Of a stretch of DNA of 64,000 nt, positions 30,298 through 41,732 are shown piece by piece (the first letter of the stretch is position 1; each line of letters starts with the position of its first letter). The notes under the pieces were generated by a model. The model ran no database searches. It saw only the letters and a list, made by a program, of their open reading frames with translations, and was not told the DNA's origin. The translations under genes were made by a program, and so were the position numbers. The stretch lies in contig NZ_JAHCDI010000004.1 in assembly GCF_019697375.1 (NCBI RefSeq), positions 2,281,324-2,345,323 on the forward strand. Direction: 5' to 3'. Origin of the DNA: Micromonospora tarapacensis. GTDB lineage: Bacteria; Actinomycetota; Actinomycetes; Mycobacteriales; Micromonosporaceae.

Positions 30298-30504
30298 ATG
30301 CGTGGCACGTCGATATTCGGTGTTCTCGTCGTGATCTGGCTCGTCATCGGTGCCATCGCCGCCGGACAGCGCGGTTACTACAGCGACGAGGAGACCAACT
30401 GCGCCGAGTTCGGCACCATCCTGGTGACCATCGTCGCCGGACCGCTCAACTACATCGGCGCGAACCCGCAGGTCGACTGCGAACTGCCGCAGCCCTCCCA
30501 GTGA
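30298..30504 (+). CDS. Small single-span membrane protein, function unknown
   Basis: A 68-residue protein: MRGTSIFGVLVVIWLVIGAIAAG forms a membrane helix, followed by a tyrosine/acidic stretch with two cysteines (TNCAEF and VDCELP) around a second hydrophobic segment, FGTILVTIVAGPLNYIG. Similar small proteins are common beside unrelated actinomycete genes. Start ATG 30298 follows GGAGGAAG; a GTG at 30286 lies before that site. Confidence 0.75.
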   Translation: MRGTSIFGVLVVIWLVIGAIAAGQRGYYSDEETNCAEFGTILVTIVAGPLNYIGANPQVDCELPQPSQ

Positions 30505-30630
30505 GCCCCACCAACCTGAACCGGGTGGCGCTCGCGCACCGCGGCCGGCCCCCGCTGTCGGGCCGGACGGAAGGTTGAGGACGGTTCGGTGACGGTCCGT
30601 GCGGCCGTCCGAGTCCGTCGACGTACGGCG

Positions 30631-30689
30631 GGTGCGCCCGGCCCTACCGCCACCGGTCGGCAGGACCGGAGGCAGAGGCCGGGCGCACC
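30631..30689. terminator. Nested inverted repeat between convergent genes
   Basis: Outer arms GGTGCGCCCGGCC (30631-30643) and GGCCGGGCGCACC (30677-30689) are perfect over 13 bp. Between them CCGGTC and GACCGG form an inner hairpin. A bidirectional terminator for the small membrane gene and the beta-helix gene. Confidence 0.75.
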
Positions 30690-30705
30690 GTGACGGCCGC
30701 GCCGC

Positions 30706-32259
30706 TCAGCGGAAGCAGTGGGCCACCGGCACCTTGCTTCCCTCGCAGTTGGTGGGGTTGTTCTCGATGACGATGCTCTCGGCATCGATCTTGACCTGGG
30801 CCCGCTCGGCCTGTATTCCGCCCGCCTTCACGGTGGCCTGGTTGCCCGTCACCCGGCTCCGGTAGAGCGAGGTGGAGCCGGCCGTCACGAACAGGCCCGC
30901 GCCCTGGGACTGCTTGCCGACCGCGTCGTTGCCCTCGACGTCGCTGCCGCGTACCAGCAGGTTGGACCTCTCGCTGTGGATGCCGCCGCCGTTGCCACGG
31001 GTGGTGTTGCCCCTGATCACGCTGTCGTCCACCGGCATCAGCCCCTGGAAGGTGGAGATGCCGCCGCCGGAGACGCTGGCGACGTTGTCCCGCACGGTCA
31101 ACTGCCGGAGCACGAGCACCGCGTCGGAGTTCGCCAGGCCACCGCCGACCTCGGCGCTGTTGTCGGCGACAAGGCTGTCGAAGACCTTGGTACGGGCGGA
31201 GAAGCTGGCCAGACCGCCGCCCTGGCCGGCATTGTTCTGCACGAAGGCCGAGGAGTAGACGTCTCCGGCGGCTCGGAAGTTCGCCAGGCCACCGCCGTAG
31301 CTGACCGCACTGTTGTGCCGGAACTCGGTGCGGTGCATGGTCATCACACCACCGTTGAGCAGGCCCCCGCCCTTGCCCTGGGCGCCGGCGGCCCGGTTGC
31401 CGATCAGCTTGCTGTCGCTGATCAGCAGGTTGCCGTCGTTGAAGATGGCACCGCCGCCGCCCTCCGCCGACCGGGAGGTGCTGCCGATGACGGTGACCCC
31501 CTCGACGACCGCGGTCGCACCGTGCACGATGTGGATGCTGCCGCCCTCCGCCGCCGACCGGCCGTTGCGCAGGGTGACGTCTTTCAGGGTCAACTCGCCA
31601 CCGTCACGGACCGTGAAGAACCGGAACTCGTCGGCGTGCACGGCTCGGACGATGGTCGCGTCCGCGCCCTCGATGGTGATCCCGTGGTAGATCACGGGCA
31701 GGCCGGCCTTGTCGTCCGCGGGGTTACGCGGCGGCGCCTCGGCGTCGCCCGGATTCTCGGCGGCATCGGCGGCTTCCCGCGCGTCGCGGATCCCCCCGTC
31801 GTACTCGTCGACCTGCTGGAAGGCGTGGGTCAGCTGGTAGGTGCACTTCTCCGCCAGTCGCAGGGTGCCGCCGCCCTCGGCGTTCACCCGCACCAGCGCC
31901 GCGATGAGCCGGGCGGGGTCGCAGGGCACCCGCACCGCCATACCCTGCGGCGGGCGGCCGTTTCGGCCGGCGGGCCGGTCGGCCGGGTCGGCGGAGGCGT
32001 CGTGCCGCCACTCGGGACGCTGCGGGTCGGCGCCCCGGCGTTGCGGTGTCCCGTCGAGCCCGGGCACATCGTGCTGCAACATCCCGGCGGGCTGGGCCGG
32101 GCTCGGCACCGCCGGGTCGCGGTCGGCGGCCGAGGCGGTCACGGCGGTCAGGCCCGCCGCTCCGGCCACCAGGCTGCCGGCCACCAGGCCACCGGCCAGC
32201 AACCACCGGGATCGCCGGCCGGGTCGGGTGGACCCACGGCTCCCTTGGTACGTGGACAT
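30706..32259 (-). CDS. Exported right-handed beta-helix protein (polymorphic outer-membrane-type repeats)
   Basis: A 517-residue secreted protein. An Arg-rich start precedes a signal segment (RWLLAGGLVAGSLVAGAAGLTAVTASA). A proline-rich linker and CDPARLIAALVRVNAEGGGTLRLAEKCTY follow, then about ten repeats of the type GGGLANFxxxGDVYSSxFxxNxA and GGGISTFQGLM...NTTRGNGGGIH, each one coil of a beta-helix. Four cysteines could form disulfides, including ones near the very end. Likely surface-bound or released, with adhesive or carbohydrate-related function; no catalytic residues recognised. Start ATG 32259 has AGGAACC upstream. Confidence 0.82.
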   Translation of the reverse strand: MSTYQGSRGSTRPGRRSRWLLAGGLVAGSLVAGAAGLTAVTASAADRDPAVPSPAQPAGMLQHDVPGLDGTPQRRGADPQRPEWRHDASADPADRPAGRNGRPPQGMAVRVPCDPARLIAALVRVNAEGGGTLRLAEKCTYQLTHAFQQVDEYDGGIRDAREAADAAENPGDAEAPPRNPADDKAGLPVIYHGITIEGADATIVRAVHADEFRFFTVRDGGELTLKDVTLRNGRSAAEGGSIHIVHGATAVVEGVTVIGSTSRSAEGGGGAIFNDGNLLISDSKLIGNRAAGAQGKGGGLLNGGVMTMHRTEFRHNSAVSYGGGLANFRAAGDVYSSAFVQNNAGQGGGLASFSARTKVFDSLVADNSAEVGGGLANSDAVLVLRQLTVRDNVASVSGGGISTFQGLMPVDDSVIRGNTTRGNGGGIHSERSNLLVRGSDVEGNDAVGKQSQGAGLFVTAGSTSLYRSRVTGNQATVKAGGIQAERAQVKIDAESIVIENNPTNCEGSKVPVAHCFR

Positions 32260-32429
32260 CAGGGTTCCTGCCTCTCGTGCATGCGAAAACACGGCCACAC
32301 CCAACCGGGCGCGGGGTGGCTGACGTCGCCTCAGCCCACCAGAGGTCACCGTACGGCGATAAATTACCCAAATCCGTCATACGTGAATAAGTACGCCATT
32401 CGCCTTCATGTCCCCCGATGCGGACCGTC

Positions 32430-34520
32430 TCACCCGCCGACGTGGATGCCCGGCCGGCGGGCCGGATCGGGCTCCGACTTGCGCAGGATCTCCCGAACCA
32501 CCGGCGGAGTGTCCCCCCGGCCCAGGATGAGATACCGCAGCAGGTGCGCGATCGGGTTCCCCTCCGACCACTCGAAGTGCGCGTGCGGGCGGATCCCGGT
32601 GGCGTCCCGCAACGCCAGCAGGATCGCGGCGATCGCGTTGGGCGCCGCCGGGCTGCTGGCCCGCAGCACCCGGTAGCCGCCCACCTCGACACCGCAGACC
32701 CGCAGCACGTGGCGGAACCCCGACGGATCGACCACGTCGACCTCCAGGAAGAGCACGTCGGTCCCGCCCGGCACCGGGTTCAGCCCGCGCTGGGCGCGCT
32801 CCTTGATGGTGTACTCCTTGACGGCACCGCTGTGCCGCTTGTTCGCGATCAGGTGCAGCCGACCGTCGTGGCCCACCGAATCAGCGATGAACCGCCGTGC
32901 CGCATCGTCGAACTCGACCCGCTCCGCCCGCAGTTCCGTGGTCCGGGTGACCCGCGACACCAGTGAGACCACGATGATGCCGAGGATGAACAGCCCGGAG
33001 ATGGCGATCCCGTCCGGCTTCTCGATCACGTTCTCGACCAGCGCGTACAGCAGGACGAGGGTGAGCACGGTGAAGCCGACCGCGACGCCACGCTGCCGCC
33101 GGCCGGCCGCGGCGATCGCCACCGCCACCGCGGCGGAGACCATCATCGCCAGGATCCCGGTGGCGTACGCTCCTGCCTGCGCGTCGACGTCGGCGCGGAA
33201 CACGACGGTCAGCAGGATGCAGACCAGCGTGTAAACGATCACCACGGGGCGCACCGCCCGCGCCCACTCCGGTGCCATGCCGTAGGACGGCAGGTACCGC
33301 GGCACGATGTTGATCAGCCCGGCCATCGCCGACGCACCGGCGAACCAGAGGATCAGCACGCTGCTCACGTCGTAGACGGTGCCGAACGCCTCACCGACGT
33401 GCTCGTGGGCGAGATAGGCCAGCGCCCGCCCGTTCGCCGCGCCGCCCGGTGCGAACTCCTCCGGTGGGACGAGCACCGTGGTGACGAAGGTGGTCGAGAG
33501 CAGGTAGATCGACATGATCAACGCGGCCACGGTGAGCAGCCGCCGGGTGTTGCGGATCCGCGCGGCCAACCTGGCCGATGCGTCCGGCCCGTCGCCGGCG
33601 ACCAGCGGCATCATGCTCACCCCGGTCTCGAAGCCGGACAGGCCGAGCACCAGCAGCGGAAACGCCAGCGCTGCGGTCAGCGCCACCTGGCCCGGCCCAC
33701 CACTCGCGGTCAGCGCCGCCGTCCAGTCCGCCAGCGTGCGCCGATCACCGACGAGTTCGACAAACGACACCCCCACGATCACCGCGTTCAGCACCAGGAA
33801 CGCGGCGACGAGCGGGACGGCCACGGCCACCGCCTCCCGGAAGCCGAGCAGGAACACCCCACCGAGGATCAGCAGCAACAGCACGGTGACGGCGACCGCG
33901 ACGGCGGTCCCGCCGAACGCCTCCGGCAGGTACGGGTTCTGCAGCATGTGCACCGTCGCGTCGGCCGACGAGAGGGTGATCGTGACGATCCACGAGGTGG
34001 CGACGAAACCGAGCAGCACCAGCACGAATATCTTGCCGCGCCAGAACGGCAACAACCGCTCCAGCATCGCCACCGAGCCCTGGCCGTGCGGGCTGTCCCG
34101 GGCCACCCGACGGTACATCGGCAGCATCCCGAACAGGGTCAGCACCACGATCAGCAACGTCGCCGCCGGGGACAGCGCCCCGGCGGCCAGCGCCGCGATG
34201 CCCGGCAGGTACGAAAGGGTGGAGAAGTAGTCCACGCCGGTCAGGCACATCACCCGCCACCAGGCGTGCGACCGGGCCTGCCCCTCGGCGGTCTCCGGGC
34301 CGACCGGCTGCACCTGGTGGACGAACAGCCAGCGGCGCAGCCGACTCTCCGGCCGGACCGGGCCCGCCGGGACCGCCACCTGCTCGGGAACGGTGACCGC
34401 CCGGCCCGCCCGCTCGCCCTTGTGGGTCGGGTCCCGCGCGGCGCGCAGCGCGGGCTCGGGCGCCCCGGGCGCCGGACGACGGCGTTCCCGGCCTCGTCGC
34501 CCCCTGGTCCCGTCCCCCAT
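32430..34520 (-). CDS. APC-superfamily permease with large C-terminal soluble domain
   Basis: A 696-residue protein. About 70 basic N-terminal residues lead to an APC-type transporter with roughly 12 helices, starting at [35 protein letters not shown]. The helix-1 break ([11 protein letters not shown]) and helix-6 region ([16 protein letters not shown]) fit the APC fold. After the last helix come about 170 cytoplasmic residues ([22 protein letters not shown] onward), including [15 protein letters not shown]. Substrate is unknown; members are amino-acid or K+-like transporters. Start ATG 34520, behind GAGGGCGGGGGC. Confidence 0.85.
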   Translation of the reverse strand: MGDGTRGRRGRERRRPAPGAPEPALRAARDPTHKGERAGRAVTVPEQVAVPAGPVRPESRLRRWLFVHQVQPVGPETAEGQARSHAWWRVMCLTGVDYFSTLSYLPGIAALAAGALSPAATLLIVVLTLFGMLPMYRRVARDSPHGQGSVAMLERLLPFWRGKIFVLVLLGFVATSWIVTITLSSADATVHMLQNPYLPEAFGGTAVAVAVTVLLLLILGGVFLLGFREAVAVAVPLVAAFLVLNAVIVGVSFVELVGDRRTLADWTAALTASGGPGQVALTAALAFPLLVLGLSGFETGVSMMPLVAGDGPDASARLAARIRNTRRLLTVAALIMSIYLLSTTFVTTVLVPPEEFAPGGAANGRALAYLAHEHVGEAFGTVYDVSSVLILWFAGASAMAGLINIVPRYLPSYGMAPEWARAVRPVVIVYTLVCILLTVVFRADVDAQAGAYATGILAMMVSAAVAVAIAAAGRRQRGVAVGFTVLTLVLLYALVENVIEKPDGIAISGLFILGIIVVSLVSRVTRTTELRAERVEFDDAARRFIADSVGHDGRLHLIANKRHSGAVKEYTIKERAQRGLNPVPGGTDVLFLEVDVVDPSGFRHVLRVCGVEVGGYRVLRASSPAAPNAIAAILLALRDATGIRPHAHFEWSEGNPIAHLLRYLILGRGDTPPVVREILRKSEPDPARRPGIHVGG

Positions 34521-34650
34521 GCCCCCGCCCTCGCCGTTGTTGAACCGACCGTAGGTGGTGGTCGGACGCCACCTCGCCGGAAACGGCCGTTGCCCGCCGT
34601 GCCGGCCCGGCCGTCGCCCCACCTGGGCCGGGGCCGGACCGGCCGCTCGC

Positions 34651-35046
34651 TCAGCCGCCGCCCGGCGCCGTCAGCACCCGGGCCAGGACGGCGGGGTCGA
34701 CCACGGTGACCGTCATCCCGGGGTGCCGCAGCCAGTCCCCGGGCAGCAGGGCGGGCACCGGCCGGACGAAACGCACACAGAGCCCGGCCACGGTGCTGCT
34801 ACCGAAGGTGACCCCCCGGTCCGCACCGGACAGATGCGGACCGATCGCCCGCCACCAGCGGTACGGACCACCCAGTTCCACGCCGGCGACGTTCTCCCGG
34901 CCGGTACGCAGGCGCCACGGCCCGAACCGAACCGCCAGATCGGCGGCGTCGACCCGCACCCAGGCTGTCGACGGCCGGACCCCGAGCAGGGCCAGCAACG
35001 GGCGCAGCGGTGGGTCGAACCGGAAGTCGAAGAGTCGTCCGTTCAT
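34651..35046 (-). CDS. Conserved hypothetical protein
   Basis: A 131-residue soluble protein: [30 protein letters not shown], then [33 protein letters not shown] and [15 protein letters not shown], ending [13 protein letters not shown]. It is rich in beta strands and resembles a PH-like fold in its pattern, but I do not recognise a family with confidence. Start ATG 35046; the open frame to 35187 is Arg/Pro-rich and looks non-coding. Confidence 0.65.
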   Translation of the reverse strand: MNGRLFDFRFDPPLRPLLALLGVRPSTAWVRVDAADLAVRFGPWRLRTGRENVAGVELGGPYRWWRAIGPHLSGADRGVTFGSSTVAGLCVRFVRPVPALLPGDWLRHPGMTVTVVDPAVLARVLTAPGGG

Positions 35047-35257
35047 CCCCGGGCTCCCCGGCCGGCGCGGTCTCCCGGCCGCGCGGGGCGAGGCGGAGCG
35101 GCGGGACGCGGTCGGGGCCGGGTGGCGGGACGGCGCCGGGACACAGCGGTCATGGCGGCGGCGTACCCCGCAAGGGCCGGCCGACACCCCCGGGCCGGCC
35201 GGCCCCTGATCCCCGTGGTCACCCTCCGGGCGATGCCGCCCGGGCGGGTCGGATGTC

Positions 35258-35288
35258 CCCGCGCTCCGCCCCCGTGGCGGAGCGCGGG
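35258..35288 (-). terminator. Terminator after the DUF5995 gene
   Basis: A perfect 13-bp stem, CCCGCGCTCCGCC (35258-35270) and GGCGGAGCGCGGG (35276-35288), with a 5-base loop, 13 bases past the stop of the leftward gene. Confidence 0.8.
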
Positions 35289-35301
35289 AACCCCGTACCG
35301 G

Positions 35302-36090
35302 CTACTGCAGGAACGCCCCGAGGGGCGACAGCAGCAACCGACCGAGCGCGGCGGCGGTGTCGTCGAGCCGCCTGCGCTCACGCTCGTGCAGGTGCGGGTC
35401 GTGCCGACACCGCCAGACCCGCTGCGCGTTGCGCCAGGCGACATCCCGCGTGTACCCGATCAGCTCACCCTGGTACCAGTCGTCGATGTCGCCGTTGAGC
35501 ATGTCGATGAGCAGTTGCCACTGCTCGAGATAGCCCCGGCGCAGGCCAGGGATCTTGTCGGCGAAGATCTTGTTGATCTCCAGGTAGTCGCGGTGCTGAT
35601 CGCTGCCGTCGACCGGCTCGGACTCCAGGTGGTCGAACGTGGTCACCAGCGCGAACGGCAGGTCGAAGTTGATGTGCGCGTTCACACCCGCCGCCGCCGA
35701 GGGCAGCGGACGGGCGTCCGGGCCACGCATCCGCTCGAACAGGCAGGCCCAGGCCCGCGGCGTGCTGGGGCTGGAATCGCTCCACAGCCGCAACGCGTCG
35801 AAGTACCGGGCGGCGAACTCCACATCCAGCCGGGACAGGAAGACCGGGTCGGCGAACCGGTCGGCGTAGAGCCCGTCCAGCACGCTGGTGGTGATGGTGA
35901 GATAGAGCTTGTTGAAGTCGGCCAGCGGACAGCTGTCCAGCAACGGAGGCAGGCGGACCAGCATGTCCTGCAGCTTGGTCAGGTGGTCGACCACGGCGGG
36001 CACGTCGGTCGGGTGATCGGCGAGCAGGTCGACGATGTCCCGTTGCACCGGCCCCCAGACCGGTTCGCCAACCTCGCCCTGCTCGCTCAT
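35302..36090 (-). CDS. DUF5995 family protein
   Basis: A 262-residue soluble protein. The HINFDLPFALVTTFDHL motif at about residues 138-154, the preceding ARYFDALRLWSD and the later WRNAQRVWR match the DUF5995 pattern (INxDLPxAL core), whose function is unknown. Histidines in the core may bind metal. Start ATG 36090 follows GGAGGGGAC; an in-frame ATG at 36171 lacks a site. Confidence 0.78.
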   Translation of the reverse strand: MSEQGEVGEPVWGPVQRDIVDLLADHPTDVPAVVDHLTKLQDMLVRLPPLLDSCPLADFNKLYLTITTSVLDGLYADRFADPVFLSRLDVEFAARYFDALRLWSDSSPSTPRAWACLFERMRGPDARPLPSAAAGVNAHINFDLPFALVTTFDHLESEPVDGSDQHRDYLEINKIFADKIPGLRRGYLEQWQLLIDMLNGDIDDWYQGELIGYTRDVAWRNAQRVWRCRHDPHLHERERRRLDDTAAALGRLLLSPLGAFLQ

Positions 36091-36179
36091 GTCCCCTCCA
36101 GGCTGCTCGCCGACGCCGTCGTGCCGTTGCGACGCCGGGCCCAGCCTCTCAGGCACCACCCCGGTGGACATCAGTAGAA

Positions 36180-39066
36180 CTACGTATCCGACACCTGCCC
36201 GCGGCTACGCAGGAAGATGGCGCTCGCCTGTACGCGGGTGCGCACCTGGAGCTTGTCGAAGATGTGCGAGACGTGGACACCGATCGTCCGCTCGCTGATG
36301 AACAGCCGCTGGCCGATCTCCTTGTTGGTCAGCCCCTCGGCCACCGCGGCCAGCACCTCGCGTTCCCGGACGGTCAGCGCGGCGAGTTCCTCGCCGCCCG
36401 GCCCGGCCGTCGCCGCAGCGCCCACCGGGCCACGCTCCTCCAGGGAGACCCGGGCCCGCCCCGCGAGAGTGCGGATCTCGTCGGTCAACGGCACCGCGCC
36501 GAGCCCCTGCGCCATCTGGTACGCCCGGCGGAGCAGCTTGGCGGCGGTGGCAGTCCGGCGGCGCCGCGCCAGCAGCGCCTCGGCCTGACGCAACCGCGAG
36601 TACGCCGCCGGGTACGGGTGGTTGCGATGGTCCCACTCCGCGGCGGCCCGCCCCCACAGCTCCGGGTCGCTGCTGTCGAGCCGGCTCACCTCGGCCGCGC
36701 ACAGGGCGAGGTACCCGTCGACCACGTAGCGCACCGGCCGGGCCGCGCGCTCGCTCCGGCCGGCCACCCGGTCGGCGATCTCCCGCAGCCGACGCACCGC
36801 GTTGTCGTCCACCGCCACGGCCCGGCTGGCCTGCGCCTCCGCCTCGGCGCGCAGGCCGTGCCAGACCAGCACGGCGAGGATGACCAGGTCGTCGGAGCGG
36901 GTCTCGGTCAGACCCCGCTGCACGGCGTGCCGGGCCACCTCGTGCCGCCCCTGCCACATGGCCAGCCCGGCACGCAGCGTGAGCAGCGGGATGACGTGCC
37001 GCGCCCCGCCGCCGGCCAGGATGGTCGCCACCGCGTCCAGGTCCCGGTCGGCCGCCTCGACGTCGCCGTAGCCGACCGAGAGCCGGCAGCGGGCCAGCAG
37101 CAACTCGACCGCATCCGCGCCGGAGGGGCGGTGTCGCAGCGCCGCCGCGACGACCTTCTCCGCCTCGGCCCACTGCCCCACCCGGAACAGGCCGTTGGTG
37201 GCGATGGCCAGCAGCCGGGTCTCGTAGGAACGACCCAACCCCAGCTCGGCCACCCGCTCGGCACCCCGGCGGGCCACCACCACCCCCTCCTCGAGGATGT
37301 TCAGCGGCCCGGTGAGCAGCTCGGCCAGGTGCAGGTAGGCCAGGGCGACATCCTCCGGGCGACCGGCGCGTTCTGCGGTGGCCAGGGCCCGGCGCAACAC
37401 CGCCAGACCCGCATCCGGATCCTGGCGGTACGCCTGCGAGAAGCCCAGCGCCGCGCTGGCCAGGACCACCTCCGTGGTGGCTCCGTCCACCTGTTCGGCC
37501 AGGGTCAGCGCCTCCCCCGCCCGCAGGCCCGCGTCGGCGTACCGCCCGAGCTGCAACAACAGCTCCGCCAGGCGGGCCGCCGCGGTGGCCCGCTGCCGGG
37601 GTGCAGTCGGCGGCGTCGAGCGCCTGCTGGTACTCCACCTCGGCCAGGGCCGACCGGCCGGCCGCGGCCAGGTAACGGGCCCGCCGGACGTGCAGCTCGC
37701 AGACCGGAAGGCCGGTGTCGGCGCCGGCCAGCTCCTCCAGCAGGGCCAGCGCCCGGGCGTACTCACCGCAGTGGTGGGCGGCCTCGGCCGCACGGCCGAG
37801 CAGGGTGGCCCGGTCGGCACCGGGCCGCCCGTCGGCCAGCTGCAGCGCCACCGACCAGTGCCGGTGCGCCTCGGCGTAGCCGTACAGCCGCTCCGCCTCC
37901 TCCGCGGCGGCCACCGCCGCCGGCAGCGCCCGCTCCGGCTCGCCGGCCAGCCGCCAGTGGTGGGCCAGCCGGGCCTGGTGCAGCTCCGCGGGGGCCGAGG
38001 TGAGCGCCTGGGCGTAGCGGCGGTGCAGCGCGGCCCGCTCGGCGGGCAGCAGCTCCTTCTCCAGCACCTCGCCGACGAGCCGGTGGCGCAGCCGGTAGCC
38101 GTCGTGGGAACCGACCAACAGCCGGTGGGAGACCGCCGCCCGGACCGCGTCGAGCAGGTCGTGCTCCGGCAGCTCGACCACCCGGGCCAGCAGCCGGTGT
38201 TCGACCGGTTCCACCCCGGCGGCGACGGCGTGCACGGCCCGGTGGGCGGGCTGCGGCAGGGCGTCCACCCGGGCCAGGAAGACCTCGCGCAGGGTGTCGG
38301 AGACCCCGTCACGACCGTCACGCAGATCCCGGGAGAGTTCCTCGACCACGAACGGGTTGCCGCCGCTGCGCTGCCACAGTTGCTCGGCCGCGTCCGACGC
38401 GAGCGGCCGGCGCATCACCGCCGCGGCGAGTTGTGCGGTGCCCGCCCGGTCCAGCGGGGCCAGGTCGAGCACCCGCACGGAGCGCAGCCGGCGCAACTCG
38501 GTGAGCACCCGGCGCAGTGGATGTGCCCCCTGCAGGGACTCGGAGCGCACCGCCGCCAGCACCGACAGCTGCAGATCGCCGAGACCGGCGAGCAGGTAGA
38601 GCAGCAACTGGCGGGTTGTCCGGTCGACCCACTGCAGGTCGTCCAGGACGAGGACGAGCGGGCGTCCCCCGGCGATCACGCTCAACCCGCGCGAGACCCG
38701 TTCCAGCAGCGCGCCCGCGCCGTCCGGACCGGCCCGGTCCTCGGCGAACACGGCGAGCAGGGCGCGGACCGACGCGGCGGCCGGTGGGGCGAGATCGGCG
38801 TCGAGGCGGCGCAGCGCCTGCCGCACCGGGTGCAACGGCGAGGCGTCGCCGATGTCCAGACAGGAACCGGTGAGCACCAGGGCACCCGCGCCGCGGAGCC
38901 GCTCGCCGATCTCGCGCAACAGCCGGGTCTTGCCCACACCACTCTCACCGGTCAGGAACACCGCCGCCGTGTGGCCCGGCGCCACATCGTCGAGCAGCGC
39001 GGCACGCACCGTCGCGACCAGGTCGGCCCGACCGACGAGCGGTGTGGTGTCCACGTCGCTGGCCAT
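36180..39066 (-). pseudogene. Large LuxR-family ATPase regulator (LAL/STAND), one apparent frameshift
   Basis: About 962 residues if repaired. The N-terminal frame (ATG 39066) has a normal P-loop FLTGESGVGKTRLLREIG, Walker B LVLVLDDLQWVD and SGGNPFVVEELSRDL. The C-terminal frame has TPR-like helices and ends in a LuxR DNA-binding domain: LTVREREVLAAVAEGLTNKEIGQRLFISERTIGVHVSHIF. The frames switch at GGGG (plus strand) 37598-37601, where removing one base gives DCTPRQRATAAARLAEL without interruption. LAL regulators activate operons in response to unknown inducers. It is divergent from the cyclase-type gene at 39260. Confidence 0.85.
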
Positions 39067-39259
39067 GGCTCGCAGCCTAGTCACAGGCACCGTCCCCGTT
39101 CTACCGCCGTCTGTCGTCGTTCCTCCTCATCGCGTCGACATTGCGACCAAAGGTTGCGTCCGGCCGACATACGTCGTTCTGCCGATCCGCCGTCAGACCG
39201 GGGGTGACAGGCTCCGCACATCGTCGGGACGCACGGGGGGAGAGGCGGGTGCGATCGCC

Positions 39260-41181
39260 ATGCCCAGGTCTGTGGTCACGGTTCCCGGGTCCGCCGGGCG
39301 GGTGGGCTGGCCGGTGGCCGAGGAGAGGCGGACGGTCACCGTCCTCTTCGTCGACATCGTCGGCTCGACCCGGCTGGTCGACCGGCTCGACCCGGAGGAC
39401 GTCCGGGCCCTGCAGCGGGCCTACTTCGGCGCGGTCGCCGGGGTGCTGCGACGGTGGAACGGCGCGGTGGAGAAATACGTCGGCGACGCCGTGATGGCCC
39501 TGTTCGGCGCGCGCTCCGGGGACGGGTGGGAGGCGTACCGGGCGGTGCGGGCCGGGCTGGAGATCCAGCGGGCGCTCGACCGACGCCCGCTCGCCTCGGC
39601 GCCCGGCCTGCGGGTGCGGGTCGGAGTGGCCACCGGCGAGGCGGTGGTCGACCTCGCGGCCAGCCACCAGGGCGGGCACGGCATGGCCAGCGGCGCGGTC
39701 ATCACCCTCGCCGCCCGGCTGCAGGAGTACGCCCCGCCCGGCGGGGTGGCGGTCTGCCCGGCCACCCACCGGGCCGTCTCCGGGCTGATCGCGCAGCGCC
39801 GGGCACCCGCGGTGACGGTGACCGGCAAGACGCTGCCGGTCGACGTCTGGCATGCCACCGGCACCCTGCGGCCCCGACCATCGGACCACGACGGCCCGCT
39901 GCTCGGCCGGCGACGGGAACTCGCCACCGCCCGGGAGCAACTCGTCGAGGCGGTGCGCGGCCGCGGCGAGCGGCGCCTGCTGCTTCTCGGTCCGGCCGGT
40001 AGCGGGCGCACCCGCCTCCTGCGGGAGCTGGCCCGGACGACGCCCACGGTGGACGGCGCCCCGGTGCGGTGGTGTCTGGCGGCGTGCCCGCCCTACCCGG
40101 ACGGGCCGCTGGAGCCCGTCGCGGACCTGGTCCGCGGCCTCACCGAGGCACCCGTCGCCGCCACCCCCGACGCGGTACGCGGCCGGCTGGCCACCGCCCT
40201 CGGCGCACTGGTGCCCGCGGATCGGCTCGTCCCGGCACTGAACACGGTGGAGGATCTGCTCGGTGCGACCGGCACCGCGGCGGCCGCCCGGGCGGTGGTG
40301 TGCTGGCGAGAGGTGCTGCTGAGCCTGGCGCGGCGGCAACCGGTGGTGGTGGCCGTGGACGACCTCGACCGCTCGGCGCCGGCGCTGCGCCGCAACCTGG
40401 ACATCCTGGTCGAACAGGCCGGCGCGGCCGGCCTGCCGCTGGTGCTGGTCGCTACCGGCGCCCAGGACACCGGCGACCCCGCCCGGCCGACGGCCCGGGT
40501 GCGGCTGCGTCCGCTCGACGCGGTGACGACCGGCCGGCTGCTCCGGTCGCTGCTGCGCCGGGCCGGGCAGCCCGCCGGTCTGGCGGCGCGGTTGATCCCC
40601 TGGCCGGCGGCAACCCCGGGCACGCGGTGGCCTACGTGCGCTCGCTCACCGGGGACTCTCCGGCGCAGCTGCCGGTCCCGGAGAGCGTCCGGCGGGTCGT
40701 CGACGCCCGGCTGGACCGTCTCGACGGTACGCGGCGGGCGGCCCTGATGGCCGCCGCCGCACTGCCGCCGGGCTGCACCGCGGCGGAACTGGCCCGCGTT
40801 CTGCACTGGCCGGCCGCCCGGGCCCACGCGGAGCTGGCCGCCCTGACCAATTCCGGCCTGCTCGTGCCGCTACCGTCCGGCGGGCACGACCTCGCCGACC
40901 CGGTGGTGCGGCTCGTCGCCTGCGCCCGGCTGCCCCGGGCCGTGCGCGCCGTCTTCACCTACCGGGCCGGCACCGGCGCGTCGCCGGAGGCGGGCCCGGG
41001 CCGGCTGCTCCGGGCCCGGGCGGGGATCGGCGACGGCCGCCGCCGCGAGCCGCCGGCGCCGGCGCGCCACCGGTTGCCGGCCACGGGCCGCCGGCTCAGG
41101 AACGGGCCAGGAACGCCAGGACCCGGCCCCAGGTCAGCTCGGCGGCGACCGGATCGTGGTCGGCGACGGTCGGATCGGTGA
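39260..41181 (+). pseudogene. Class III adenylate/guanylate cyclase-AAA ATPase protein, frameshifted and short
   Basis: Starts near ATG 39260. A class III cyclase domain (VLFVDIVGSTRLVDRLD; metal Asp also in KYVGDAVMALFGA; PPGGVAVCPATHRAV) occupies residues 20-200. A STAND ATPase follows, with LLLLGPAGSGRTRLLREL (Walker lysine replaced by arginine) and VVVAVDDLDRSAP. The frame breaks at CCCC 40597-40600; one more C gives LIPLAGGNPGHAVAYVR and continues with RRVVDARLDRLDGTRRAALMAAA. It then runs to 41181, overlapping the convergent hydrolase gene, with a low-complexity tail. The usual long TPR half is missing, so the gene is truncated or has a second indel. Confidence 0.65.
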
Positions 41182-41662
41182 AGAGGTGCCCCGCTCCGGG
41201 GTAGCGGTGCACCACGAGGTCGGCCCCGGCGGCGGTCATCTCCCGCTGCCACTGGTCGACCTCGTCGGGCGGGTCGTAGGCGTCCGGGTCGGCGAGGTGC
41301 AGGTGGACCCGCAGGCCGGGGCGGACCGCGGCCGGGGAAGCACCGGTGCCGTGCAACAGGAGCAGCCCGGCGGTGCCGGGGCGCTCGGCCAGCATCGCGC
41401 CGGCCACTCCGGCGCCCATCGAGAACCCGCCGAGCACGGTGCCGGGCGGCAGCCCGTCGAGCGCCGCGCGGGCCCGGTCGAGAACGGTCTGCTGGCCGAT
41501 CCGGTCCAGCAGGGCGAATCCCTCCTCGACGCTGCCGACGGCGGGTACGCCGTACAGGTCGGGCGTGTGCACCTGGTGCCCGGCGGCACGCAGCCGGTCG
41601 GCGGCCGTCGACACGGCCGGCCGCAGCCCGTACACGGAATGAAAGAGCACGACGTGTTCCAT
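41096..41662 (-). CDS. Dienelactone hydrolase family protein
   Basis: A 188-residue alpha/beta hydrolase: MEHVVLFHSVYGLRPAV start, TVLGGFSMGAGVAGAML nucleophile elbow (serine, where classic dienelactone hydrolases have cysteine), an acid-residue region LHLADPDAYDPPDEVDQW and the histidine in YPGAGHLFTDP. Cytoplasmic. Substrate unknown. Start ATG 41662 fits the family N-terminus although no clear ribosome site is visible. The start of the frame at 41716 reads MSRACRQG and is less likely. Confidence 0.85.
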   Translation of the reverse strand: MEHVVLFHSVYGLRPAVSTAADRLRAAGHQVHTPDLYGVPAVGSVEEGFALLDRIGQQTVLDRARAALDGLPPGTVLGGFSMGAGVAGAMLAERPGTAGLLLLHGTGASPAAVRPGLRVHLHLADPDAYDPPDEVDQWQREMTAAGADLVVHRYPGAGHLFTDPTVADHDPVAAELTWGRVLAFLARS

Positions 41663-41732
41663 CGGGACATGGTGCCCGACCCCGCCGGCGGCGCCCTGCC
41701 GGCACGCGCGGGACACCCGCCGGCCGCCCGGG

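Noticed and set aside
30718..32676. Long plus-strand open frame opposite the beta-helix gene
   Set aside because: Composition is that of an antisense frame (Val/Gly/His-rich), while the minus strand has a signal peptide and clear repeats.
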